The notes under the pieces were generated by a model. That model was not told the origin of the DNA. It made no database searches and saw nothing but the letters and a program-made list of their open reading frames with translations. A stretch of 64,000 bases of DNA, taken from the NCBI GenBank assembly GCA_016718035.1, contig JADKEK010000001.1, forward strand, positions 62,001 to 126,000. The letters are read 5' to 3'. This DNA is from Bacteroidota bacterium (GTDB lineage Bacteria; Bacteroidota; Bacteroidia; Chitinophagales; BACL12). The position numbers and the translations under genes were made by a program. Of the stretch, positions 26,060 to 34,658 are shown in pieces (within the stretch, counting starts at the first letter, position 1; each line of letters starts with the position of its first letter).

Positions 26060-28063
26060 ATGAAAACAACAGTTAAGTTTTTTTTGCTCAACATAATGAT
26101 ATGTTTAATGCTTATAGAAATGGCTGCTCAACCAGTAGCAATAGGCACTACAACATACGATTTGCAAACCAACAGCAGTTCCCGAAATGTTATTCGGGTT
26201 TATCCTGATGGCAAAGTTTCAGCAGCCTGGATTGGTTCTTTTGATTTAGCCACTGCATATGCGGACAGAGGAACCTTTTATAATAGTTTTAACGGTGTTT
26301 CATGGGGGCCAACACCAATAGGAAAAGAAGAGACTGTTCGATCAGGCTTTGGTGAATTATTAACCGTTGGCTCCAAAGAAGTAATTATTTCACATTCCGG
26401 CGATAGTAGATTACAGATATTTAAAAACGCTAGTATTGGTAGTTCAACTTTCATAGAAACGGCGGGATCTGATCAAATTATTGGGTATTGGCCAAATACA
26501 TTTTGCCCGGAAGGTACTGATGATATTTATGTGGTAAATCCAAATGAATCAAATCCAACTGCAATAAATTTTTCACGATCTATGGATGGTGGCAATTCTT
26601 GGACAGTGTTAAATGCTCCGCTACCTTTTTTAAATGCAGCAGAAGGTATTAGGTTAGCAGCCAATTCAACACAAATTGCTGTGTTCGGAAATGATGTGTA
26701 TGTCTTATATGGCATGCATGCTTCTGATTTAGTGTTGTTGCACTCACCAATGAAAGGCAATCCCGGAACATGGACAAAACAAACATTAATGGATTTTCCA
26801 ATTAATAATTTTAACGGTGCTTTAGGGCAAAGTACTGATTATGATGGAGATGGTGATTTTGATACTATACTTACACATGATGGATATTTAAATATGATTT
26901 TAACTGATGATGGCGTTTTGCATTTTTGGATTGGCGTGATGCGGCTTTTAGATGACAAACCAGATGTGGAAGGGTATAATTATTTCCCACTCACTTCCGG
27001 TATTTGGTATTGGAATTCGATAACTGAAACCATGCAAATAATTGACCCGATTTTCGATTCAAATAATGACGATGGTTTAAATGACCCATTTGCCGGAATT
27101 GGGAAAAATAGGCATATGTATGGAACAGTTGGTTTTACATCTATGGTTGCAGGCGCTTATGATGAATTAAAAAATCGACTGTATACGGTGTTTGCAATGC
27201 CAATTGAATACAGCGATTATTTTGGTGATCCTACCATACCGGAAGCATCTTCATTTAGAGATTTTTTTGGTATTTACTCTGATGATAATGGAATTACATG
27301 GTCTGACCCTGTTCCATTAACCAGTACCGCCCTTTCTTTTGGTGAAAATGCCTATCCTATGGCATTTCCTAAAATTGTAAACGATAAAATGCATATTGTA
27401 TGGGAATATGATAATGTGCCAGGTTCTACATTTTACGAAACTTCTGACCCTCCTCACACTAACACAATAAAGTATCAGGCTTTTTCACCAAGTGATTTTG
27501 GAGATACAACTCCGGTGTGTGATATTATAACTCCACCAACAGGATTATTCGCTTCACCGATTGGTACTACTACTGTGGGATTGCATTGGGATGCCGTTCC
27601 GCTTGCTGAAAAATATCAGGTGCAATACAATGATATATTGACACCTGCAATTAAATTAAAAAAGAAATCTTTTGTAAATGCAGTTAATTTAACCGGATTA
27701 ACACCAGGAACTACCTACGCATGGAAAGTAAAAACAATTTGTCCCGGTGGATTAATGTCGCCATTTTCGCCGGCAGCTTCTTTTACAACTTTATTACGCG
27801 AAGGAAGTCTAGCAGTGGAATCTATTATTTTCCCAAATCCTACTAATGGTGTATTTGCCATTGCTTCCGAAGGCTTGCCAAATTCAACAGCAACCATAAC
27901 AGTTATTAATGTATTAGGCGATGTGATTTTTGAGCGGAATTATGCAACAGCTAATAGTGAGTTGGAAGCAACAATCGATTTGAGCTCACAAGCTGCAGGA
28001 TTGTATTTTATACAAATAGTTTCAGGCAATGTAAAAGATACCGGTAACTTAATTATTGAATAA
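26060..28063 (+). CDS. Sialidase-like/BNR-containing T9SS protein with Fn3 domain (copy 2)
   Basis: A 667-residue protein of the same design as the gene just upstream: signal peptide MKTTVKFFLLNIMICLMLIEMAAQ, a BNR/propeller-like body (RSMDGGNSWTVL, SDDNGITWSDP), one Fn3 unit (PPTGLFASPIGTT, KVKTICPGGLMSP) and a T9SS CTD. The last 15 residues (IVSGNVKDTGNLIIE) are the same in both. An acidic loop, DYDGDGDFDTIL, is richer in Asp than in copy 1 and could bind Ca2+. The ATG at 26060 is chosen from the promoter box; 26051 is possible. The tandem arrangement with duplicated terminator shows local duplication, followed by divergence in the body. Confidence 0.8.
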   Translation: MKTTVKFFLLNIMICLMLIEMAAQPVAIGTTTYDLQTNSSSRNVIRVYPDGKVSAAWIGSFDLATAYADRGTFYNSFNGVSWGPTPIGKEETVRSGFGELLTVGSKEVIISHSGDSRLQIFKNASIGSSTFIETAGSDQIIGYWPNTFCPEGTDDIYVVNPNESNPTAINFSRSMDGGNSWTVLNAPLPFLNAAEGIRLAANSTQIAVFGNDVYVLYGMHASDLVLLHSPMKGNPGTWTKQTLMDFPINNFNGALGQSTDYDGDGDFDTILTHDGYLNMILTDDGVLHFWIGVMRLLDDKPDVEGYNYFPLTSGIWYWNSITETMQIIDPIFDSNNDDGLNDPFAGIGKNRHMYGTVGFTSMVAGAYDELKNRLYTVFAMPIEYSDYFGDPTIPEASSFRDFFGIYSDDNGITWSDPVPLTSTALSFGENAYPMAFPKIVNDKMHIVWEYDNVPGSTFYETSDPPHTNTIKYQAFSPSDFGDTTPVCDIITPPTGLFASPIGTTTVGLHWDAVPLAEKYQVQYNDILTPAIKLKKKSFVNAVNLTGLTPGTTYAWKVKTICPGGLMSPFSPAASFTTLLREGSLAVESIIFPNPTNGVFAIASEGLPNSTATITVINVLGDVIFERNYATANSELEATIDLSSQAAGLYFIQIVSGNVKDTGNLIIE

Positions 28064-28089
28064 CGAATTTTGTTTTTGACTTTTTAATG

Positions 28090-28120
28090 CACCTGAATAT
28101 TTACTTCAGGTGTTTTTTTT
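28090..28120 (+). terminator. Terminator after copy 2 of the duplicated T9SS gene
   Basis: Arms CACCTGAA / TTCAGGTG with a 7-base loop and eight T. Stop codon context, spacer and stem resemble those after copy 1. Confidence 0.9.
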
Positions 28121-28127
28121 AAACGTT

Positions 28128-28157
28128 TTGTTTGTGAATTTAAAAATAGTATTTTTG
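28128..28157 (+). promoter_or_regulatory. Promoter of the 28174 gene
   Basis: TTG at 28128-28130, 19 bases, TATTTTTG at 28150-28157, a full consensus match 17 bases before the ATG. Confidence 0.65.
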
Positions 28158-28173
28158 AAGTATAAAAGCAGCT

Positions 28174-29337
28174 ATGAAAACACTGTTCTACATTTGGCTT
28201 TTAGGTGTATCCTATGCATCTAACGCCCAAAGCACATGGGTTCCCCTCACCACTGGATTAACCAGCAATATTCGCGATATCGATTATTTTGATGAAAACA
28301 ATATTTATTTAATCGACGATAATTACAAATTGACAACCAGTGTTAATGCCGGATTAACCTATACTACTTTACCGGATGCCTTACATAAGTATCCTCCCAT
28401 TGAAGTATTAAATGAACAATCCATTTTACTTACTACCGGAAGTGGTGATATTTATGCCACATCAAACGGTGGTGTAGATTGGGATGTGCAATTTACGTCT
28501 TGTAGTTGTTTGATGACTGCTATAGGATTTACAGATGCTAATCATGGCATTGCTTCCGGTTTAGGAGGTGTTTATTATACTGAAAATGGAGGCACTAACT
28601 GGGACTTAAAGGATGATTTACCAATATTTGGTGCTGCTCAAATTGAATCGTTTGTAGGAGGGAAAATAATTCTGATTGACGATTTTAGTGTTTATGTAAG
28701 TAATGACCATGGGCAATCGTTTACCACAACTTTGTTTGATACACTTACCGAAAATTATTTTACAGGCTTATCTTTTTATGATATCAATAACGGTTTTATT
28801 ATGACAGGTGATGGTATCTTGTATAGTACCAATAATGGTGGAGCTACATGGGAACTGGTAAGCCATAATTCATTCACATCAGTAAGCCAGATGGTGTTTG
28901 TAGATAAATTACATGGTTTTTTAGTGCAGGGCAATTGGAAAAACTTTATTTATAGCACCAACGATGGAGGAGTAAGTTGGTCGCTTAATTACACTGTTTC
29001 AGAAGAGATTAATAAATTAAAAGTTACCCCCAATTACATTTATGCAGTAGGTAATAGTGGTATGTTATTAAGATATCAAATTACCACTACAGGTATTGAT
29101 TCGCCTGCAACGCATACTTTTAATGTATATCCCAACCCGGCTTCACAAACGGTATATTTAGATGTGCCAACACCGGATTTTAATTATGCCATAACCAATA
29201 TTTTGGGAGAAGTTATTATTTCCGGTAAACTAATTGCAAATCAACAAGAAATAGATATCAGCCAATTAGCAACAGGGATGTATGTTATACTCAATAATGA
29301 TAATATTCGGGATAACCGGGTATTTATTGTTGAGTAA
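28174..29337 (+). CDS. YCF48-like beta-propeller T9SS protein
   Basis: A 387-residue secreted protein with signal peptide MKTLFYIWLLGVSYASNAQ. Blades of YCF48/BNR type fill residues 25-300, for example GDIYATSNGGVDWDVQ, GVYYTENGGTNWDL, GILYSTNNGGATWELV and FIYSTNDGGVSW. They are each preceded by a [DN].NxGF/GI segment. The C-terminal 75 residues are a T9SS CTD (VYPNPASQTVY, ISQLATGMYVIL). It is similar in plan to the 22120 gene. Known YCF48 proteins assist photosystem II assembly, but in Bacteroidota the fold is widely used in secreted proteins with other or unknown roles. Confidence 0.85.
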   Translation: MKTLFYIWLLGVSYASNAQSTWVPLTTGLTSNIRDIDYFDENNIYLIDDNYKLTTSVNAGLTYTTLPDALHKYPPIEVLNEQSILLTTGSGDIYATSNGGVDWDVQFTSCSCLMTAIGFTDANHGIASGLGGVYYTENGGTNWDLKDDLPIFGAAQIESFVGGKIILIDDFSVYVSNDHGQSFTTTLFDTLTENYFTGLSFYDINNGFIMTGDGILYSTNNGGATWELVSHNSFTSVSQMVFVDKLHGFLVQGNWKNFIYSTNDGGVSWSLNYTVSEEINKLKVTPNYIYAVGNSGMLLRYQITTTGIDSPATHTFNVYPNPASQTVYLDVPTPDFNYAITNILGEVIISGKLIANQQEIDISQLATGMYVILNNDNIRDNRVFIVE

Positions 29338-29351
29338 ATAGGTTTCATTAC

Positions 29352-30854
29352 TTATTTTACTTCGGCCATTGGCTGTCTTGATAATCGGGCTTTTATCCAA
29401 GTGAAAAAATCTATATAGTTCAAGGCAAATTGTTCGATTTTTATTTCCTTAATTTTTTCTAAATTATCCTGCAACACTAATAACGCCCCATTGGAATTGT
29501 ACATATAGTTTTTGGGGTTACTAAAATAACTTAACACCAGGTTTTCTGTTTTAAATAATTGTTTATTTTTATTAAAATAGTAACTTACCGAAGCGTATTC
29601 AGATTTGATGTTGGAATAGTTTCTGAGTTCAAGGTGCAACATTAAATTCAACAACCTTGAAAAATTATAAATGTCCGGCCTTAAACTATAATCAAATTCA
29701 TTGATAATATTGTTCACATACTGCCTGGCAATAGTTAAATTACCATTGGCAAAGGCGGTATAAGCCGTAATAAAATACAATGATAATAATGTCACCGGAT
29801 TAATAAACCGTTTATGGTAGTGAATGCCTGTTTGTAATTCGGGCAAAATACGCCCTGCAGTATAAAACGATTTGTTACTTAACAGTTGAGATACCTGTAT
29901 CATGTACGATTGTGTGAATATTTGAGCAACAATATTGTCGTAGGTAATACTCTGGCTAAGCGGTTTAAATGACCTGAAGGCAGTGAGTTCCTTTTCAAAA
30001 GTTATTGCAGGCCCTGATTTGGTGATAGATAAAATTCTGGAATATATGGCAATAAAATCTAACGGATATTCTTCTTTAAAATGTGGATGTTTGTCTAATA
30101 ATTGAATGATATGTTTGTTGTGCATTAATTCATTTGTTTTATCCTTATGGATATAATACCACATTGCATAAATTTGGTGATATCGAATTTGCATTTGAAC
30201 CGATTGTTTTGCCGGTGACAACAATAAATCGTGTTGTAATAATTTCTTAAATTTTTGAATAGCAAATGTTGTCCTAGTTTTGATTACACTCTGACGCAGT
30301 TCTACGGCTTTGTCATAAAGTTTGGTATAGGTGGTAAAATGTTGCAGTTGTGTAATAGCTAAGGTTATTTTTTCATGTAAAGAATGAATGGCATAATTTT
30401 TAGCAGGGCTCATTACTTGAGCTTTGCGTTCCCAAAGCAACAAGTTGATATGATATTCAAACAATTCATATTTGATTGAAATAGCAATTGCCTTGACTAT
30501 TTCTTTTTTACACTGTTTGTATAAACCTTTGTCGAATAATATTTCAATTTTTAGCAAAGCTGACTTTACCAATAAATTTGCGGACTTATTGTCATGCTGC
30601 ATGACTAATGATTCCAATAATAGCTGGTATAAATAATGTTGGTCAGCTTTCAGGTATTTAGCAACTAATCCTTGTTTTTTAACTAAAGTGATTAATTGCA
30701 GTTCATCGTAAACAGGCATTTCCTGCAGTAAATGGAATAACGATAAATATTTATTGCTTTCACCAATTACATGTCGGTTCGCATATACTACAAACTGCCG
30801 TTTTTCGGACATGGCTAGCGATTGGATGAGTTCAAATGCATCGGAAGGTTTCAT
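29352..30854 (-). CDS. Large alpha-helical protein of unknown function, TPR-like
   Basis: A 500-residue protein with no signal peptide and no strong membrane segment. It appears almost wholly helical, with repeated leucine-rich units such as HYLYQLLLESLVMQHDNKSA, NLLVKSALLKIEILFDKG and LYKQCKKEIVKAIAI, compatible with a TPR-like superhelix. The basic, Lys-rich composition suggests a cytoplasmic protein. I do not recognise a named family; proteins of this type are common in Bacteroidota and sometimes have unknown regulatory roles. It is convergent with the 28174 gene and divergent from the CUB-domain T9SS gene with 96 bases between starts. Confidence 0.7.
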   Translation of the reverse strand: MKPSDAFELIQSLAMSEKRQFVVYANRHVIGESNKYLSLFHLLQEMPVYDELQLITLVKKQGLVAKYLKADQHYLYQLLLESLVMQHDNKSANLLVKSALLKIEILFDKGLYKQCKKEIVKAIAISIKYELFEYHINLLLWERKAQVMSPAKNYAIHSLHEKITLAITQLQHFTTYTKLYDKAVELRQSVIKTRTTFAIQKFKKLLQHDLLLSPAKQSVQMQIRYHQIYAMWYYIHKDKTNELMHNKHIIQLLDKHPHFKEEYPLDFIAIYSRILSITKSGPAITFEKELTAFRSFKPLSQSITYDNIVAQIFTQSYMIQVSQLLSNKSFYTAGRILPELQTGIHYHKRFINPVTLLSLYFITAYTAFANGNLTIARQYVNNIINEFDYSLRPDIYNFSRLLNLMLHLELRNYSNIKSEYASVSYYFNKNKQLFKTENLVLSYFSNPKNYMYNSNGALLVLQDNLEKIKEIKIEQFALNYIDFFTWIKARLSRQPMAEVK

Positions 30855-30920
30855 AAAAATGGCAAAATCAGACTTACTAAAAAACGCATTTTTTCCGAAA
30901 AAACCAAATCATGGACGCAA

Positions 30921-30928
30921 TAATTTTG
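30921..30928 (+). promoter_or_regulatory. -7 promoter box for the CUB-domain gene
   Basis: TAATTTTG, full match, 22 bases before the ATG at 30951; no TTG at standard spacing. Confidence 0.4.
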
Positions 30929-30950
30929 TATTTATCAGAACAGGGCAATT

Positions 30951-32651
30951 ATGAAATACTTACTTTTCACCATAGGGCAATTGCTATTCATCAGTACTAT
31001 TTTTACACAGTCGTATAACATTGCCTCTTACAATGGACTTACTGTAAACACCTGTTCAGGTAATTTTTACGATTCAGGCGGAAGTGGTGGCAATTATGGT
31101 AATAACGAAAATTATGTGGTTACTTTTTGTTCATCCAGCGGTTCGCCTTTGTATTTCGATTTTGGTGCAAGTTCCTCTTCATTAAATTTGGATGCAGGAA
31201 CTGGAGATACCCTGTTTTTTTACGATGGACTCACTACTTCAGATCCGCTAATTGCGACTTTGACTAAAAGTGATGATTATGGATTTTCAAATCCAACGGT
31301 AGGAACTGTAAGCACTTGTGTTACTATACAATGGAAATCTAACGGCAGCGCAGCAGACGGTGGCTGGTCGGCAACAATTGATTGTTCCGAACCGCCTGTT
31401 TGTGCTGACAATCCTCCGGCAGCCGATGTGTTTGGGCAGGCAACAGCAGTTTGTAATTTAAATGATTATTGTGGTACAACTTCCGGTTATTATGGTGAAG
31501 ATGCGCCATATAATTTTGGTGGTACCGGTGGTTCATGTCCACTTCCCGATGATGATTTATTTGCCGGTACTTTGGAAAACAATTCCTGGTTAAAATTTAT
31601 TGCTGCTGCCACAACATCCACATTTGATTTTAATGTAACGGGTGGTGCTTCATGCGATGGTGTGCAAATTGGCATTTACGCTTTTAATGAGGCTACTAAA
31701 ACGTTTACATTAAAATCGCCGTGCAGTTATACAGATGGCGGTCATGAAGGCATCTTTTCTATTACAGCAACTTCACTTGTAGTTGGAGATACCTATTATA
31801 TGATGATTGATGGCAATTCAGGTTCTAATTGTGATTATACAATTGGTGCAAATACAGGAGTGGCAACTGTGGATGCCGGTCCTGATCAATCTATTTGCGG
31901 CGCCTCTGTAACACTCAATGCTGAAACGGTGACTGGCAGTGGCACGTGGAGCTTAGTAAGCGGATCAGGAAGTTTTGACGATGCTACTGATCCTGATGCA
32001 TGGGTGAGTGGTTTGGCATTGGGTGAAAATGTATTTCAATGGACAACAACAGACGGACTTTGTGGCGATGGTTTTGATGAAGTTACTGTTAATAATATTT
32101 GTTTATTGCCAATTAATATCACTAATTTTTATGGGGAAGCATCGCAGGAAGGTGTGCACTTATTTTGGACATCTGCAACAAATAATTTAGATTATTTTAC
32201 AATTGAAAAATCGGTTGATGGCTTACATTTTTTTTCAATAGGTAAAGTTCAACAAACTGCAAATGGGAGCTATACATTTATTGATAAAAACCCTGTGTTT
32301 AACGATAATTATTACCGGTTAATTCAGGTTGACGCTTCTGGGGAAAGTTATGAAAGTCAGGTTATTGTTATTCCATACGCAGCGCATCTTTACAATATAT
32401 ACGAGCAACACATGTACTTGAATCAGGAAGGTAATTTAATTATTCCCGGAACCTTTCAACATGATGCAACAGTTACTTTGGAAATTTTTGACATGTTAGG
32501 AAAAATGGTATTTACACATCAGGAATATGTGAACAGCAATATGGCACTTACTGAAATTCAATTAAGCAATACAACACTAACGGGTGTAGTGCTTTGTGCG
32601 GTAAAAGTGAATGGTAATGCTTATGCAGCTCAATTACTGTTTATAGATTAA
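30951..32651 (+). CDS. CUB-domain T9SS protein
   Basis: A 566-residue secreted protein with signal peptide MKYLLFTIGQLLFISTIFTQ. A CUB-like domain at about residues 30-145 has paired Cys (VNTCSGNFYDSGG, VVTFCSSSGS), DTLFFYDGLTTSDPLIATL, and a closing SDGGWSATI-like strand. A second beta-rich region (155-310; SWLKFIAAATTSTFDFNV, YYMMIDGNSGSNCDYTI) resembles domains of secreted proteins that often follow CUB units. An Ig-like segment (DAGPDQSICG) and a T9SS CTD-like end (LEIFDMLGKMVF, IQLSNTTLTGVVLCAV) complete it. CUB domains mediate binding. It is divergent from the helical protein gene. Confidence 0.85.
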   Translation: MKYLLFTIGQLLFISTIFTQSYNIASYNGLTVNTCSGNFYDSGGSGGNYGNNENYVVTFCSSSGSPLYFDFGASSSSLNLDAGTGDTLFFYDGLTTSDPLIATLTKSDDYGFSNPTVGTVSTCVTIQWKSNGSAADGGWSATIDCSEPPVCADNPPAADVFGQATAVCNLNDYCGTTSGYYGEDAPYNFGGTGGSCPLPDDDLFAGTLENNSWLKFIAAATTSTFDFNVTGGASCDGVQIGIYAFNEATKTFTLKSPCSYTDGGHEGIFSITATSLVVGDTYYMMIDGNSGSNCDYTIGANTGVATVDAGPDQSICGASVTLNAETVTGSGTWSLVSGSGSFDDATDPDAWVSGLALGENVFQWTTTDGLCGDGFDEVTVNNICLLPINITNFYGEASQEGVHLFWTSATNNLDYFTIEKSVDGLHFFSIGKVQQTANGSYTFIDKNPVFNDNYYRLIQVDASGESYESQVIVIPYAAHLYNIYEQHMYLNQEGNLIIPGTFQHDATVTLEIFDMLGKMVFTHQEYVNSNMALTEIQLSNTTLTGVVLCAVKVNGNAYAAQLLFID

Positions 32652-32670
32652 AGATGGATTACTACAACAT

Positions 32671-33369
32671 TTAATTAAATCCCAAAGCTACTTCAACAGT
32701 TAATCCCACACTACTAAAATGTGTTTTATGGTCGCCGGTATATCCTATCCACCTGGATCCGGTTACATCATAAAAATCATATTTCCCGAAACTCATTGCA
32801 TAAAATGGCAGAATCCTTATGCCACTAATTTCACCCGATTCAAATGGAATGGCAAAACCAGCCTGTGCTTTAAAACCAACACTATAGCCCCTAAAAATAT
32901 TAAAATCGGTTGATGGAGGTGATTCAAATAGTGTATAAGGTGCACTTGCTCCTGAAAGTTCACTTTTATTTTCAGCAGCATTGATATTCAAACCGACACC
33001 GAGAATTATAAAATTAACCGGTAAATAATTTCCCCCAAAATAAAGTGAAATATCTTTAGCTTTAAATTGGAGTGAATTGCCGCCTGTATCACTTGCTATA
33101 TCTTTTGAACTTGAAATTATTCCTCCTGCTTCAAACTCTGCATGATTTCCTCTTGAAACAAAACCCAATGCCAATCCTAAGCTTGGTTTAACATCAGGAA
33201 TTTTGTCCAGTTGCATATTTGTTTGAAGAAATTGCAGATAAATATCTTGCTCAGTACGCGTATTTTGCGCATAAACTCCCCCAATTTTAAAGGCATAAGA
33301 TTGACCGTTTATTGAAGTAATGTTTATTAGGATAAGCAGCATAAGTGATGTAGTCAGGTGATTTTTCAT
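32671..33369 (-). CDS. Outer-membrane beta-barrel protein
   Basis: A 232-residue protein. The ATG at 33369 begins signal peptide MKNHLTTSLMLLILINITSINGQ; the longer frame from 33399 adds a polar stretch. The mature part alternates hydrophobic and polar residues in strands with turns rich in Gly/Asn (SYAFKIGGVYAQ, LGLALGFVSRGNHAEFEAGG, YSVGFKAQAGFAIPF). It ends SSVGLTVEVALGFN, as in small 8-10-strand barrels. It is probably a porin-like or structural outer-membrane protein. A -7-like box TAATTTTG is at 33375-33382, immediately before the ATG, which would make a very short leader. Convergent with the CUB gene. Confidence 0.75.
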   Translation of the reverse strand: MKNHLTTSLMLLILINITSINGQSYAFKIGGVYAQNTRTEQDIYLQFLQTNMQLDKIPDVKPSLGLALGFVSRGNHAEFEAGGIISSSKDIASDTGGNSLQFKAKDISLYFGGNYLPVNFIILGVGLNINAAENKSELSGASAPYTLFESPPSTDFNIFRGYSVGFKAQAGFAIPFESGEISGIRILPFYAMSFGKYDFYDVTGSRWIGYTGDHKTHFSSVGLTVEVALGFN

Positions 33370-33652
33370 ATTAACAAAATTACTATACGATGGTGACAAT
33401 TTTTATAAATTATTAATATAAAGTTTGGACAAGTATAAACCTGCATGTACACTGACTTTGGGTGAAGCGCTGACAAGTATAAAGGTTAATGCAAAGGCTG
33501 TCAATTCAGTGATTTCACCTCATTCTCGCAATTTTTGCGTATATTTATACTTTATTGAATCACGTGTTCTTCCGTAACGGTAGTTCTACCTGAATTTTCC
33601 ACCACTGATTTTCATCGATTCAATTCATTATGTTCACAATAAAATCTTCATT

Positions 33653-33955
33653 TTGGAATTTAAAATAGTGCAGGACAAAGGTGCTTACAAACAAATTGAT
33701 TTTGGAGCAGGCAGAAGTACACAGGGCTTTTATCAAATTGCCAAAAAATTTGAACAAATTTTGGATATTTCCTATTCTAAAAAAAGCGATAACTTCAATA
33801 CTTTGTGCTGGAACTATTCTTACCACGGTGTTCCATTTCAGTTGACTTATCACTGGGATAACGGCACTTTAATTAAACTTCAAAACCAGGCACCTAGTAA
33901 AGAAGAGGAAACTGCCATTGATGAAATCATCACAGTTTTGAGTTCGTATTTATAA
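33653..33955 (+). CDS. Small protein of unknown function, start uncertain
   Basis: A 100-residue soluble protein that I do not recognise. It contains FKIVQDKGAYKQIDFGAG, an IAKKFEQIL helix, a Trp-rich middle (TLCWNYSYHGVPFQLTYHW) and an acidic helical C-terminus (EEETAIDEIITVL), and looks like a small alpha/beta protein. No ATG lies in frame: the options are TTG at 33653 or GTG at 33668. An ATG at 33630 would begin MFTIKSSF and join this frame if the T run at 33651-33654 held one more T, giving 108 residues. That would be the third such one-base deficit in the window. No signal peptide. Confidence 0.55.
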   Translation: MEFKIVQDKGAYKQIDFGAGRSTQGFYQIAKKFEQILDISYSKKSDNFNTLCWNYSYHGVPFQLTYHWDNGTLIKLQNQAPSKEEETAIDEIITVLSSYL

Positions 33956-34125
33956 AAATGTATTGTATTAGCGTATTGTAATCCGCTGAAACCTTTGTTT
34001 ATCAAGTGTTTTAGAGGTGTCTGACTATTCTCATTCAGAATGGTAACATAAGTCATAATTTAGGTTATGGATGTGATGGAATTTTGTACCATAAAAATTA
34101 ATCATCACTACTTAAACTAAGATAT

Positions 34126-34455
34126 ATGAAAAAGCTAATGTTAATAATCGCGCTCGTTGTTGCAGGCAGTTTAATTGCTTCAGCAAATAATAATGATAAT
34201 TTAGTTCCAGTTTATGGAATTGAAAATGGCGACCAAGTTTCCGGTGTTGGAACAATGATGTTAAAAGGTGATATATGGGTAATCAGAGTTACTGATAATG
34301 AAGGCGTTGTTGATTATTGCCCAATGAATCTCCCTCAAAACTTTCAAAAAGCCGGTTTAATAGTAAAATTTTCAGGAACTGTAAAATACATTTCTGATAC
34401 CGATAAACTTGCCGGTATGCCAGTAATACTGTCACAAATTAAATTGGCAAGATAA
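34126..34455 (+). CDS. Small secreted protein, OB-fold-like
   Basis: A 109-residue protein with signal peptide MKKLMLIIALVVAGSLIASA. The mature part (about 88 residues) reads as a small beta-barrel: VSGVGTMMLKGDIWVIRVTD, a central VDYCPMNLP, and KAGLIVKFSGTVKYI. This has the rhythm of OB-fold-like periplasmic proteins (YobA/DUF3221-like pattern). One conserved-looking Cys lies in the DYCPMNLP segment. Function unknown. It is a single gene with a strong terminator 27 bases downstream. Confidence 0.75.
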   Translation: MKKLMLIIALVVAGSLIASANNNDNLVPVYGIENGDQVSGVGTMMLKGDIWVIRVTDNEGVVDYCPMNLPQNFQKAGLIVKFSGTVKYISDTDKLAGMPVILSQIKLAR

Positions 34456-34482
34456 TTTTAATCATGTGGATTTTGGTAATCG

Positions 34483-34514
34483 GAGGCTGTCAGTGTGCGA
34501 CAGCCTCTTTTTTT
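34483..34514 (+). terminator. Terminator after the small OB-fold-like gene
   Basis: Arms GAGGCTGTC / GACAGCCTC with a 7-base loop and seven T. Confidence 0.9.
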
Positions 34515-34658
34515 ATGAGATAAATTGTAAATTGTTCCTGCCTTTACTTCGCTACTCTAATTTCAACTGCTGTAATTCCCTGTCACAAAGCCTTCGAAAC
34601 TGAATTGTAATCATGAGTATTTTTTTGAATTGTTATCTTATTCTGTTTACTTTTATGC

